Shown: positions 1 to 7,145 of the stretch, in pieces
Numbering within the stretch: position 1 is the first letter of the stretch
How the letters are laid out: every line of letters begins with the position of its first letter
Source of the DNA: a bacterium
GTDB lineage: Bacteria > Chloroflexota > Dormibacteria > UBA8260 > Bog-877
Direction: 5' to 3'
Length of the DNA: 8,059 nt
Assembly (NCBI GenBank): GCA_021791455.1
Contig: JAJYWM010000417.1
Location: 1-8,059, forward strand
Position numbers and translations under genes: made by a program
The notes under the pieces: model-generated
Databases searched by the model: none
What the model was told of the DNA's origin: nothing
The model's input: only the letters and a program-made list of their open reading frames with translations

Positions 1-615
1 CGTGAGGGCCATGAGCGCCAGGTCGATCCCCTTGCTGGCGACCAGTGAGGCCAGGACTCCCACGGTGGCGCCCGCCGGTTGGGACCTGGATCGGGGCAGC
101 AGGGGGTAGATCCCGTTGGGCACCACCCGAACACGGTCCTGCGAACACCCGACCGTCTCAGTCAGGAAGTTGAACACTGAGTTCGAGACGGCGATCTGTC
201 GGCCTGCTCCCCGGCCGATCTGCCGTAGCTCACGACGGTGGGCCCGGATTCGCCAGGCGCTGGAGGTGAACCAGTCATCCAGATGGTGGGTGTGCACCCA
301 GGGAGTTCCGCTCTGTGCCCTGCGGACCACGCTGCCTGCCCGCAGGGCATGGCTGTGAATCAGGTCCGCCCGGTAGCGGTGCGCCAGGTGGCGCAGCCTG
401 ATTGGGGCCAGGGCAAGCTGGCTGGCCCCGGTGGCGAGCCCGAGGCTCAAGATCCCCACATCCGAGCAACGGTCGCGGAGCTCCCCGTCAGGGCAGGCGA
501 CGGCCGTCTCCCAGCCGGCCGCGACCAGCTCGCGGGCCAGGGTCAGGACGTGCTCCGGGCCGCCGGTTCTGGAGCTGTCCGCGATGACCAGGAGGACGCG
601 CGGCTGATGGTGCAC
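1..615 (-). CDS. Glycosyltransferase family 4 (GT-B fold), C-terminal part cut by window edge
   Basis: About 205 residues are visible, from a GTG at 615-613 to the left edge; no stop is reached, so the gene is partial. The protein opens with a Rossmann-type strand ([11 protein letters not shown]) followed by [20 protein letters not shown], the N-terminal glycine loop and helix typical of GT4 enzymes. Further family landmarks are [22 protein letters not shown], the acceptor-domain ending [11 protein letters not shown], and [10 protein letters not shown], which usually closes the N-terminal domain. The visible end ([20 protein letters not shown]) is the beginning of the nucleotide-sugar-binding domain; its donor-binding E-x7-E motif lies outside. 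Such enzymes transfer a sugar from an activated donor to lipid, glycan or small-molecule acceptors at the cytoplasmic side of the membrane; the acceptor cannot be told here. The start is uncertain: an in-frame ATG exists at 657, and the nearby strong Shine-Dalgarno points to an out-of-frame ATG. The gene is divergent from metG. Confidence 0.85.
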   Translation of the reverse strand, partial: MHHQPRVLLVIADSSRTGGPEHVLTLARELVAAGWETAVACPDGELRDRCSDVGILSLGLATGASQLALAPIRLRHLAHRYRADLIHSHALRAGSVVRRAQSGTPWVHTHHLDDWFTSSAWRIRAHRRELRQIGRGAGRQIAVSNSVFNFLTETVGCSQDRVRVVPNGIYPLLPRSRSQPAGATVGVLASLVASKGIDLALMALT

Positions 616-667
616 CAGGGCATTGTTCCACCTCCGGCCAAGCCCACCAGATACCATCGATCGGGTA
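616..667. promoter_or_regulatory. Divergent intergenic/start region between glycosyltransferase and metG
   Basis: About 52 bases separate the preferred GTG of the glycosyltransferase from the preferred TTG of metG, so promoters for both must lie here or inside the opposite gene. On the plus strand TACCAT (652-657) fits the loose TAnnnT form of an actinobacterial -10 element and would place a transcript start close to the metG TTG, suggesting a leaderless or nearly leaderless mRNA. No convincing -35 box is seen. On the minus strand a GGAGGT (plus positions 630-635) is the only strong Shine-Dalgarno. Overlapping ATCGAT and CGATCG palindromes (656-663) are noted without assigned meaning. Confidence 0.3.
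630..635 (-). promoter_or_regulatory. Strong Shine-Dalgarno (GGAGGT) on minus strand, mismatched with the glycosyltransferase frame
   Basis: GGAGGT reads on the minus strand and sits 6 bases before an ATG (623-621), ideal spacing. That ATG opens a frame of only 26 codons ending at 543. The glycosyltransferase frame has its nearest usual start, GTG, 14 bases after the same site, which is unusually far. Either the GTG is used with long spacing, the short frame is a translated leader overlapping the gene start, or one base is missing just after the ATG. Confidence 0.5.
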
Positions 668-2485
668 TTGAACACTTTGCAGCCGGACCCAGAGCTGATT
701 CTGGTCGCCGTGGCCTGGCCCTACGCCAGCGGACCTCGGCACATCGGACACGTTGCCGGCTTCGGGGTGCCATCGGATGTCTTCGCGCGATACCATCGCC
801 TGCGCGGTTCCCGGGTGCTCATGGTGAGCGGTACCGATGAGCACGGAACCCCGATCCTGGTCGCGGCCGACCGGGAGGGAGTCAGCCCTGCGGCGATCGC
901 TGACCGCTACAACCTGGTGATCGCCAAGGACCTGAGCGACCTTGGGCTGAGCTACGACCTCTTCACCCGGACGACGACCAAGAATCACGAGCGCGTGGTG
1001 AGGGATGTATTTCGCACCCTCTATGAGAAGGGCTACCTCCTGCGCCGGTCCCAGATGGGTGCCTTCTCGGCGGCGACGGGCCGCACCCTGCCGGATCGCT
1101 ACATCGAGGGGACCTGCCCCCATTGCGGCTACGGGGCGGCCAGGGGCGACCAGTGCGACAACTGCGGGCGCATGCTGGATCCCCAGGACCTGATTGACCC
1201 GAGGTCGAGGATCGATGGTGAGCCCCCCGTCTTCCGGGAGTCGGAACATCTCTTCCTGGACCTGCCTGCCTTCGCCGAGCAGCTGGCCAGCTGGCTCAGG
1301 AGCAAGGTCGACTGGCGTAGCAACGTGCTGGCATTCTCCGCCAATCTTCTCGGGGAGCTGCGTCCCAGAGCCGTAACCCGCGACATCGACTGGGGAATCA
1401 GGGTTCCCGTCGAAGGGTTCGAGGAACGCCCCGACAAGCGGATCTACGTGTGGTTCGATGCCGTGGTGGGCTACCTGTCGGCCAGCATCGAATGGGCGGA
1501 GCTGCAGGGAGAACCGGACCTCTGGAGGGCCTGGTGGCAGGATCCCAGGGCTCGCCACTTCTACTTCATGGGCAAGGACAACATCGTCTTTCACTCGGTG
1601 ATCTGGCCCAGCATGCTGCTGGGATACGCAGGCGGTGGGGCCGTTGGAGGCGGCGACTCGGCTCCGCCCCTGGTGCTGCCGGAGAACGTGGTGAGCAGTG
1701 AATTCCTGACCCAGGAGGGACAGAAGTTCTCCAGCAGCCGAGGCGTGGTCATAGAGGTGAGGGACTTCCTCTCCAGGTACGATCCCGATCCCCTGCGCTA
1801 CTACCTGACCGCGGCGGGGCCCGAGAGCCAGGACACCGACTTCACATGGGCAGAGTTCATAAGGCGCAACAATGACGAGCTGGTGGCCACCTGGGGCAAC
1901 CTGGTGCAGCGCACCTTGACCCTGGCCGCTCGCCACTTCGGATCAGTGCCGGGCGAGGGGACCTTGCAGCCCGCGGATCTGAAGCTCTTGGAGGCGGTTG
2001 ACTCCGGTTTTGCAACCGTCGGCGACCTCCTCGGCGCGACCCACTTCAAGGCGGCCCTCGCCGAGACCATGGCGCTCGCGGCCAGGGTCAACCAGTACCT
2101 GGGTGAGAACGAACCCTGGCGCCTTGTCAAGTCGGACCGGGAGAGGGCCGCTACGGTGCTGTTCACGGCCCTCCAGTGCGTGGCCGATCTGCACATCATG
2201 TTCTCACCATTTCTGCCGTTTTCATCTCAGCGCCTGCACCGGATGTTGGGCGAGCCAGGGCAGCTATCGCCCATGCCAGAGCAGGTCCCGGGCGCGGCCG
2301 AGGACCCCCACACCGTGCTGACCACCAGGACCTCTGGTCTGGATGCGGGATGGCACCCGATACGCATCCCCTCCGGTCGAACGCTGGAGCCTCCTGAGGT
2401 CCTGTTCCGCAAACTCGACCCCGGGCTGGCGGACGAGGAGATTGCCAGAATGGCCGACGCCAGGCACGATCCGGACCCCGCCTAG
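668..2485 (+). CDS. metG: Methionyl-tRNA synthetase, actinobacterial zinc type
   Basis: Class I aminoacyl-tRNA synthetase that charges tRNA-Met with methionine using ATP in the cytoplasm; needed for initiation and elongation. With the start used here (605 residues) the HIGH motif is at 25-28 ([12 protein letters not shown]), followed by [11 protein letters not shown]. The zinc-binding knuckle has four cysteines, C150, C153, C163 and C166. The catalytic core continues through [18 protein letters not shown] and [13 protein letters not shown] to the KMSKS equivalent KFSSS at 353-357. The C-terminal helical anticodon-binding domain shows [17 protein letters not shown] and [10 protein letters not shown]. 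The Gly-rich loop [13 protein letters not shown] before ENVVSSEF resembles a similar loop in bifidobacterial MetRS, as does the length. Start choice is weak: TTG at 668 lies closest to where homology begins without overlapping the divergent gene; TTG at 623 or 677 is also possible and none has a good Shine-Dalgarno. No C-terminal tRNA-binding (Trbp111-like) extension is present. No key residue appears lost. Confidence 0.96.
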   Translation: MNTLQPDPELILVAVAWPYASGPRHIGHVAGFGVPSDVFARYHRLRGSRVLMVSGTDEHGTPILVAADREGVSPAAIADRYNLVIAKDLSDLGLSYDLFTRTTTKNHERVVRDVFRTLYEKGYLLRRSQMGAFSAATGRTLPDRYIEGTCPHCGYGAARGDQCDNCGRMLDPQDLIDPRSRIDGEPPVFRESEHLFLDLPAFAEQLASWLRSKVDWRSNVLAFSANLLGELRPRAVTRDIDWGIRVPVEGFEERPDKRIYVWFDAVVGYLSASIEWAELQGEPDLWRAWWQDPRARHFYFMGKDNIVFHSVIWPSMLLGYAGGGAVGGGDSAPPLVLPENVVSSEFLTQEGQKFSSSRGVVIEVRDFLSRYDPDPLRYYLTAAGPESQDTDFTWAEFIRRNNDELVATWGNLVQRTLTLAARHFGSVPGEGTLQPADLKLLEAVDSGFATVGDLLGATHFKAALAETMALAARVNQYLGENEPWRLVKSDRERAATVLFTALQCVADLHIMFSPFLPFSSQRLHRMLGEPGQLSPMPEQVPGAAEDPHTVLTTRTSGLDAGWHPIRIPSGRTLEPPEVLFRKLDPGLADEEIARMADARHDPDPA

Positions 2486-2568
2486 CCGGTCGACTGGGTG
2501 TTTCAACCAGCGCCTGGCGGGGCGCAGCTTACCGGTGCCGACGGGATGGCGCCCGAGGTGAAGCCGCA

Positions 2569-3321
2569 GTGAACCTGAGCAGCGTTACCATCCCGCTGGC
2601 CGTGGCAGCCGGGGCGGCATCATTCCTCTCCCCATGCGTGCTCCCACTGGTTCCCGCCTACCTGGCCTTTCTGTCCTGCGAGGTGGCTCAGCCTGGTTCG
2701 GGGGCGGCGGCGCCGAGGGACACCGCCGCGACCCGCTGGCGGGTGCTGCGCGGGGCACTGGGCTTCGTGGTCGGGCTGGGCCTCTTCTGCATAGCCTTCT
2801 TCTACGCCCTCGACAGGGTGCTCGAACCGTGGAAGTCCGTGGTCACCCCGGTCCTCGGCATCCTGGTCGTCATCCTCGGTCTGGTGCTGATGGGGGTGCT
2901 TCGGGTGGGCTTCCTCGCCCGGGACCTGCGTCACCTGCCCAGCGGACCCCGCCGGGGAGGGTTCGGTTCGGGCTTCCTGCTCGGGGTCGGACTCGCCGCG
3001 GGTTGGTCTCCATGCATCGGACCGGTGTTGGGGGCCGTCCTCACGTCGGGCATCAGCCAGGGCACAACGGTGCGCGGCGTGTATCTCATGGTGGCCTACT
3101 GCCTGGGCCTGGGACTCCCGTTCCTTCTCGCCGCAACCCTGCTTGACCGATCCCGGCCCCTGTTGGGAACGCTGGCCCGCCACCAACGGGCCATATCCTT
3201 GGCCGGTGGGGCGGTCGTGGTCCTGATGGGAATGCTGGTGACGGTGAATCACTTCACGATCTTTAACGAATGGCTGTCCGCCCACCTGCCCGGCTTCTTT
3301 CAGGATCCCTTTGACCTATGA
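2569..3321 (+). CDS. ccdA: CcdA/DsbD-family transmembrane thiol-disulfide transporter
   Basis: A 250-residue, six-helix membrane protein that in this family passes reducing equivalents from cytoplasmic thioredoxin to extracytoplasmic thioredoxin-like proteins, chiefly for cytochrome c maturation. The two redox cysteines are in their diagnostic settings: C23 in FLSPCVLPLVPAYLAFLS and C149 in AAGWSPCIGPVLGAVLT. Hydrophobic segments fall near residues 6-36, 62-82, 91-115, 131-157, 167-192 and 208-232. Extra cysteines (C37, C74 and one in VAYCLGLGLPF) are not part of the known mechanism. The GTG start is supported by GAGGTGA at 2555-2561, about 8 bases upstream. It lies 83 bases after metG and 55 before the J-domain gene, all in the same direction. 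No ResA/CcsX-like thioredoxin, ResB, ResC or cytochrome c gene is in the window, so its redox partner must be elsewhere. The fold and family are clear; the cytochrome c role is inferred from relatives. Confidence 0.92.
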   Translation: MNLSSVTIPLAVAAGAASFLSPCVLPLVPAYLAFLSCEVAQPGSGAAAPRDTAATRWRVLRGALGFVVGLGLFCIAFFYALDRVLEPWKSVVTPVLGILVVILGLVLMGVLRVGFLARDLRHLPSGPRRGGFGSGFLLGVGLAAGWSPCIGPVLGAVLTSGISQGTTVRGVYLMVAYCLGLGLPFLLAATLLDRSRPLLGTLARHQRAISLAGGAVVVLMGMLVTVNHFTIFNEWLSAHLPGFFQDPFDL

Positions 3322-3376
3322 ACCGGTGTGAGCTCGACCGAGCGGTCGGGCCGGCTCGTCGTTCGGGAACGCCCCG

Positions 3377-4795
3377 ATGCCGTTGAGCGCGCCCCGCCGC
3401 ATGGTGGACGTCTATGCGATCTTGGGCGCTGTCCCCAGCGACAGCTGGCAAGAGTTGCGGCGCCGCTACCGGTCGCGGGCCAGGGAACTCCACCCCGACG
3501 TCCAGGTACATCGCCAAGGGCCCCAACGCCTGAACCCAGAGCGAGCCACCCGACTCTTCGCCCAACTGCAGGCGGCTTGGGCGCTGGTCGCCACCCCGGA
3601 GCTCCGAGCCCGGTACGACATGACCCTGGTATCAGACCCCGCCCCTCTTCGGCGGGCGACTGCGAGAAGGCCCCCCACGGTCCCCAGCTGGTCCTCGGGC
3701 CCCGCGGCGGCGGTGCTCTTGAGAGCGGGCCCAGGCGACCTCCACATCGCGGTTCCCGGCGGTCCATGGGACCTCTCGCTGTCCGCATACGCGGAGCTGG
3801 TCGCCGCCGGCGCGGCCCCGGGCCTTCTCATCGGGGATGTCCCACCCCACCGGGAAGTGCGGGAGGCCCTGAGAGGGCTTGCCTTCGTGGAGCGCCATCG
3901 GCTCAACACCATGGTCGGGCTGGTGGATCCCCTGGAGGAGCGAGCCGATGCCGCCGAGGGAGTGGAGGACGACGGCCGGTGGAAGCTGGGCCAGCTGGAG
4001 AGGGCCCTGGCACACTGGTCCCGGTCGCTTCCGGCCAGGAGGAGGGAACTTCCCTATCCCGATGCCCTCCTCCTGATGGGACGGTTGTCGCTCCTTGGAT
4101 ACCAGCTGAACCTGCCCCACCCCGCCGGTCTCTTCACCTGCCTGGAGGCTCGTCCCGCCACAAGGCAAGCGGCTCTCGACCGGCGCGCCGACGCGCTCGT
4201 GGCTCTGCGCCTGCCCGCGCCAACCCTGCTGCTGGCGGCCCTGTGGGCCGACGACCCGGACCTGCTGGCGGCGCTCGGCGAATCTGGTAGCGAGGAGGGC
4301 TGGATCCCCGGAGCGGGCCCCGGGCTGGCCCCGCTCCCGATCCGGTCTCTGGCCGGCAGGCGGGCCAGGTCGGATCATCACGAACCCCTCTGGGGCTCGG
4401 TGCTGGACAAGCCACAAGCGCTGCCCGAGACCCTGGCCGGCCTGCGTCACTTCCAGCGGGCCTGGGAATGGCTGATCCGAGGAGACCTGCCTCAGGAGCT
4501 CCCCTGGGGCGAACCGCTGTCCCTGAGCGGCCGAGACCATTCCCTCAGCGACGCCGCCGCACGCCTGACCTCCCACCTGGTGGGGAAGGCCTTCGCAGAG
4601 CTCCCGGACTCGGCGCACCTGGTGTCTCTGCAGGGGGTGACTGTGCGCATCCGGGTCCCCGCGGAGGCTCGCGGGGAAGCTACCTTCCGCCTCCGCCGCT
4701 TGATCGGCGATGAGGTTGAGCGCCTGGTCGGCCGGCGGATTGAGCCCTCTGTCCTGGCGTCGGCTGACAAGCCTGGCCATACCAAAGCGACCTAG
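3377..4795 (+). CDS. J-domain (DnaJ-like) protein with uncharacterised C-terminal region
   Basis: A 472-residue protein. Residues 9-81 form a J domain: VDVYAILGAVPSDSWQELRRRYR (helices I-II), the invariant HPD at 39-41 (ELHPDVQVH), then RLFAQLQAAWALVATPELRARYD (helices III-IV). J domains stimulate the ATPase of Hsp70 (DnaK), so this is likely a cytoplasmic co-chaperone. There is no DnaJ Gly/Phe region, no CXXCXGXG zinc repeats and no recognisable client-binding domain. Residues 82-115 look like a linker. The segment about 115-205 has alternating strands and helices (VLLRAGPGDLHIAVPGG; AAPGLLIGDVPPHREVREAL). A Leu/Ala-rich helical middle follows, and the end (about 400-465) is again mixed alpha/beta (LVSLQGVTVRIRVPAEA). 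I do not recognise any of these parts. No signal peptide or clear membrane helix is seen. The start at 3377 has GGGAA 7 bases upstream; ATG at 3401 is equally close to the J domain. It may be cotranscribed with metG and ccdA. Confidence 0.85.
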   Translation: MPLSAPRRMVDVYAILGAVPSDSWQELRRRYRSRARELHPDVQVHRQGPQRLNPERATRLFAQLQAAWALVATPELRARYDMTLVSDPAPLRRATARRPPTVPSWSSGPAAAVLLRAGPGDLHIAVPGGPWDLSLSAYAELVAAGAAPGLLIGDVPPHREVREALRGLAFVERHRLNTMVGLVDPLEERADAAEGVEDDGRWKLGQLERALAHWSRSLPARRRELPYPDALLLMGRLSLLGYQLNLPHPAGLFTCLEARPATRQAALDRRADALVALRLPAPTLLLAALWADDPDLLAALGESGSEEGWIPGAGPGLAPLPIRSLAGRRARSDHHEPLWGSVLDKPQALPETLAGLRHFQRAWEWLIRGDLPQELPWGEPLSLSGRDHSLSDAAARLTSHLVGKAFAELPDSAHLVSLQGVTVRIRVPAEARGEATFRLRRLIGDEVERLVGRRIEPSVLASADKPGHTKAT

Positions 4796-4835
4796 CTTCA
4801 CCAATTCATGGCCCGGGCACAGGGGTTCCCGCACC

Positions 4836-4860
4836 TGGCACCGTCGGGCGGGCGGTGCCA
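4836..4860 (+). terminator. Candidate GC-rich hairpin terminator after the J-domain gene
   Basis: TGGCACCG (4836-4843) and CGGTGCCA (4853-4860) form a perfect 8-bp stem around a 9-base loop, 40 bases beyond the J-domain stop codon. Only a short TTG follows, so there is no proper U-tract; hairpins without one are common candidate terminators in high-GC bacteria. Its position between the metG-ccdA-J run and the exporter promoter fits transcription ending here. Confidence 0.5.
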
Positions 4861-4899
4861 TTGCGAAGCCGCCGGTTGAAACTGAGCCTGGCCCTAACA

Positions 4900-4934
4900 C
4901 TTAGATTTGACATAACGTTTCCATCAAAGCTAAG
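4900..4934. promoter_or_regulatory. Inverted repeat, predicted MarR-family operator
   Basis: The arms CTTAGATTTGA (4900-4910) and TCAAAGCTAAG (4924-4934) are complementary at 10 of 11 positions and are separated by 13 bases that include the small palindrome AACGTT (4914-4919). The repeat overlaps the predicted -35 box of the exporter promoter, so a bound dimer would block RNA polymerase. It lies upstream of the predicted transcript start, which argues for a DNA-binding site rather than an RNA hairpin. MarR-family genes usually lie next to the operators they bind, and a marR gene is second in this operon. A smaller palindrome, CTAA-CAC-TTAG (4894-4904), overlaps the left arm. Confidence 0.55.
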
Positions 4935-4936
4935 CT
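4907..4936 (+). promoter_or_regulatory. Predicted sigma-70-type promoter of the exporter-marR operon
   Basis: TTGACA at 4907-4912 is a perfect -35 consensus. The best -10 candidate at usable spacing is TAAGCT (4931-4936, spacer 18), which is weak (3 of 6). The stretch 4894-4938 is AT-rich against a strongly GC-rich background, as expected for a melted promoter. A transcript would start near 4943 and carry a leader of about 40 bases containing AGGGAG (4971-4976), 8 bases before the exporter ATG. Confidence 0.5.
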
Positions 4937-4984
4937 TCAGACAGAGACCGGGCGTTCCGGACCGACGACCAGGGAGATATAGCG

Positions 4985-6643
4985 ATGGATGTCATGCAGC
5001 CGACCATCCACCTGTCCCAGCGAGCCCGGCTGGCGATAGTCGGAGCGGTGATGCTGGGACTGTTCCTAAGTGCCCTGGACCAGACCGTCGTGGGCACGGC
5101 CCTGCCCACCATCGTGACCGACCTCGGTGGCAACAGCCTTTATGTGTGGGTGGTCACGTCCTACCTGCTCACCAGCACTGTCACCATCCCGATCTATGGC
5201 AAGCTGTCCGACATCTTCGGCCGCAAGATCATGCTGATCATCGGGATTTCTTTGTTCCTGATCGGGTCGGCTCTGTCGGGCCTGTCACAGAACATGGCCG
5301 AGCTCATCCTCTTCCGCGGTCTCCAGGGACTCGGGGCCGGTGCGCTCTTCCCAATCGCTCTGGCCGTCGTCGGCGACCTCTTCACCCCCCGCGAGCGGGG
5401 CAAGTACCAGGGGTTCTTCGGAGCCGTGTTCGGCCTGGCCTTTTTGGTGGGCCCCTTTCTGGGCGGCTTCATCACCGACAACATCAGCTGGCACTGGGTG
5501 TTCTACGTCAACCTCCCAATCGGGATAGTCGCCCTGGCCGTCATCTCGTCGATTCTGCCCAACCATCGCAGCGAGGGTCCGCGGCCGGCCATCGACTATC
5601 TGGGCACCCTGGTCTTCACAGCGGCGGTGATCCCGCTCCTCATAGGCCTCACCGAGAAGGGGCTCACCACCAGCTCGGGGCAGACCATCGGGTGGCTGGA
5701 CTGGCGAGTGGGCGGCCTGCTGGCCCTGGCGGCGGTGCTCGGGGTGGTCTTCGTCTTCATCGAGAGCCGGGTCGCCGAGCCCATCGTGCCCCTCGGGCTG
5801 TTCCGGGTGCGCACCTACGCGGCCTCCCAGGTCGCCATGTTCCTCATCTCATTCGCCTTTTACATAGGGGTGATCTTCCTGCCCCGCTACTACCAGGCGG
5901 TGCGCGACATCAGCGCCACCGCGTCGGGGTACATGCTCTGGCCCCTGCTGGTCGGACTCATGGGCACCAGCGTCGTGGCCGGTCTCGTCATCAGCCGCAC
6001 CGGCAAGTACAAGCTGCTGCTGGTCGGGGCGATGGTGCTCGCCACGATCGGGATGGTGCTCATGACCCAGCTCACGGCCACGGTCGGTGACTGGGCGCTG
6101 TGGGGTTGGATGCTGGTCGTGGGCGTCGGGATCGGACCCTCCATGTCCGCTTTCACCGTGGTCGTGCAGAATGCGGTGCCCCAACGCGACATCGGGGTAG
6201 CCACCAGCAACCTGACCTTCTTCCGCCAGGTCGGAGGTTCCATCGGTCTGGCGGTCGCGGGCACCTATCTGGCCTCAACCTTCACCAGCCAGCTGCCCAA
6301 GAACCTGGTCCATGCAGGGGTCCCGAGGGCGCTCATCAGCCACTTCAACGCGGGCGGTGAGTCCAGCCTCACCGGGGTCGGCAACCTCGCCACCCAGCTG
6401 ACCCATGTCCTGCCGGCGCCCCTCCATCAGTTCATCCCGGCAATAGTGGTCGCGATTCATCAGAGCCTCGCCGAGGCAATCGGGGGGAGCTTCTGGTTGG
6501 GGGCGGTGGCCGCGGCCATCGCGATCGTGGCGACCATGTTCATGCGCGAGGTGCCGCTGCGGACCACCCTGGCGAGCGGTCCCGCCACCCGCCAGGAGGT
6601 GGAGCAACGGCCCGAGGGGCGAGAGTTGGCGGAGGTGCCGTGA
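4985..6643 (+). CDS. MFS multidrug exporter, DHA2 (EmrB/QacA-like, 14-TM) family
   Basis: A 552-residue inner-membrane protein predicted to export toxic compounds by proton antiport. TM1 carries the DHA2 motif LDQTVVGTALPTI with acidic D32. Motif A is GKLSDIFGRK at 72-81; the motif B arginine is R111 (LILFRGLQGLGAG); antiporter motif C is near 146-161 (GAVFGLAFLVGPFLGG), followed by WHWVFYVNLPIG at 169-180. The two extra central helices typical of 14-TM members lie around 200-265. A long polar loop (about 435-485) before the last helix and a hydrophilic C-terminal tail are usual for the family. The ATG at 4985 has AGGGAG 8 bases upstream; an ATG three codons later is less likely. It overlaps the marR gene by four bases (GTGA), so the pair is translationally coupled. 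The substrate cannot be read from sequence. No truncation is seen. Confidence 0.95.
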   Translation: MDVMQPTIHLSQRARLAIVGAVMLGLFLSALDQTVVGTALPTIVTDLGGNSLYVWVVTSYLLTSTVTIPIYGKLSDIFGRKIMLIIGISLFLIGSALSGLSQNMAELILFRGLQGLGAGALFPIALAVVGDLFTPRERGKYQGFFGAVFGLAFLVGPFLGGFITDNISWHWVFYVNLPIGIVALAVISSILPNHRSEGPRPAIDYLGTLVFTAAVIPLLIGLTEKGLTTSSGQTIGWLDWRVGGLLALAAVLGVVFVFIESRVAEPIVPLGLFRVRTYAASQVAMFLISFAFYIGVIFLPRYYQAVRDISATASGYMLWPLLVGLMGTSVVAGLVISRTGKYKLLLVGAMVLATIGMVLMTQLTATVGDWALWGWMLVVGVGIGPSMSAFTVVVQNAVPQRDIGVATSNLTFFRQVGGSIGLAVAGTYLASTFTSQLPKNLVHAGVPRALISHFNAGGESSLTGVGNLATQLTHVLPAPLHQFIPAIVVAIHQSLAEAIGGSFWLGAVAAAIAIVATMFMREVPLRTTLASGPATRQEVEQRPEGRELAEVP

Positions 6644-7137
6644 CCATCGGGCCCGCCGGTCGGGGACCTGGCCCAGCCGCGAGGGGCGATGATGACTCCC
6701 TGCTGGCGCTGTCGCTTGCAGCTCTGGGAAGGGTCTTGGCGCAACACTGGCGCCAGGGCCCGGGCAGTTGCTTCGCGCGTAAGGACCTCTCCTTCGGGCA
6801 GATGCACGTGCTCATGCTGCTGCACGAGCGGGGAGCGCTGACGGTCGGCCAGCTGGCGGAGACGCTCGGTGTCAGCATGCCCTCTGTCAGCTCCCAGCTG
6901 GACCGGCTTGAGGAACACCAGCTGGTGGAACGGCGCCGCGACGAGTCGGACCGCCGCCTGGTGCACATAGTCCTGACCGACGCGGGCGCCAGAGACGCGG
7001 AGGCTGCCGCGGGCTTCCGCCGGGAGTTGGCTGAGCAGTTGCTCGCCGGCTTCGACCAAGATGAGCTGCGCGCCCTGCTGACGGTCCTGGCCGCGGTGGA
7101 GCGCTGCATCGGGGCAGATACCCAGCAGAGCTCCTGA
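6640..7137 (+). CDS. MarR-family transcriptional regulator
   Basis: A 165-residue winged-helix protein. After a disordered Gly/Pro/Arg-rich N-terminus (residues 1-19) comes a dimerisation helix (LLALSLAALGRVLAQHW). The DNA-binding part follows: LTVGQLAETLGVSMPSVSSQLDRLEEHQLVERR, and the wing RDESDRRLVHIVLTDAG with the DxRxxxxxLT signature of the family. A long C-terminal helix pair (FRRELAEQLLAGF; LRALLTVLAAVERCIG) completes the dimer interface. MarR proteins are dimeric repressors that leave DNA when they bind phenolic or other ligands, or when a cysteine is oxidised; C44 and C156 are the only cysteines. The GTG start shares GTGA with the exporter stop, and GGAGG at 6631-6635 lies inside the exporter's last codons. 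Being in the exporter operon, it most likely represses the exporter and itself through the inverted repeat at 4900-4934. Activation instead of repression is not excluded. Confidence 0.92.
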   Translation: MTIGPAGRGPGPAARGDDDSLLALSLAALGRVLAQHWRQGPGSCFARKDLSFGQMHVLMLLHERGALTVGQLAETLGVSMPSVSSQLDRLEEHQLVERRRDESDRRLVHIVLTDAGARDAEAAAGFRRELAEQLLAGFDQDELRALLTVLAAVERCIGADTQQSS

Positions 7138-7145
7138 ATCAGGAG
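7131..7145. terminator. Palindrome across the convergent stop codons, possible bidirectional hairpin
   Basis: CTCCTGA (7131-7137) and TCAGGAG (7139-7145) are perfect complements around a single A. As RNA, either strand could form a 6-bp stem with a 3-base loop. The marR stop TGA is the end of the left arm, and the stop of the diguanylate cyclase gene on the other strand is the start of the right arm. No U-tract follows on either side, so terminator function is weakly supported; it could equally be chance or a binding site. Confidence 0.3.

Noticed and set aside
238..840. 200-codon plus-strand frame over the glycosyltransferase
   Set aside because: It overlaps both the glycosyltransferase and the metG start and encodes no recognisable protein; the minus-strand frame carries clear GT4 motifs.
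488..1936. 482-codon open frame antisense to metG
   Set aside because: It is the reverse-strand shadow of a certain gene in GC-rich DNA; its translation is rich in Gly, Pro, Arg, His and Gln without any recognisable motif, and metG has all its catalytic motifs.
2486..2568. Possible terminator or riboswitch between metG and ccdA
   Set aside because: Only 4-bp stems such as CCAG-CGC-CTGG are present, with no U-tract and too little space for a known riboswitch; the ccdA Shine-Dalgarno is the only supported element.
3322..3376. Hairpin-like GACC-GAGC-GGTC between ccdA and the J-domain gene
   Set aside because: A 4-bp stem with no U-tract is expected by chance in this base composition.
3328..4290. 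320-codon plus-strand frame overlapping the J-domain gene
   Set aside because: Made mostly of Pro, Arg, Gly and Ala, typical of an off-frame reading of GC-rich coding DNA; the overlapping frame carries the HPD-containing J domain.
3632..4900. 422-codon open frame antisense to the J-domain gene
   Set aside because: Low-complexity composition with no domain pattern; the plus-strand frame has a clear J domain and a folded-looking C-terminal part. Long antisense frames are expected at this base composition.
4855..6090. 411-codon plus-strand frame overlapping the MFS exporter
   Set aside because: Arg/His/Pro/Gly-rich off-frame translation; the exporter frame shows all family motifs and membrane helices throughout the same region.
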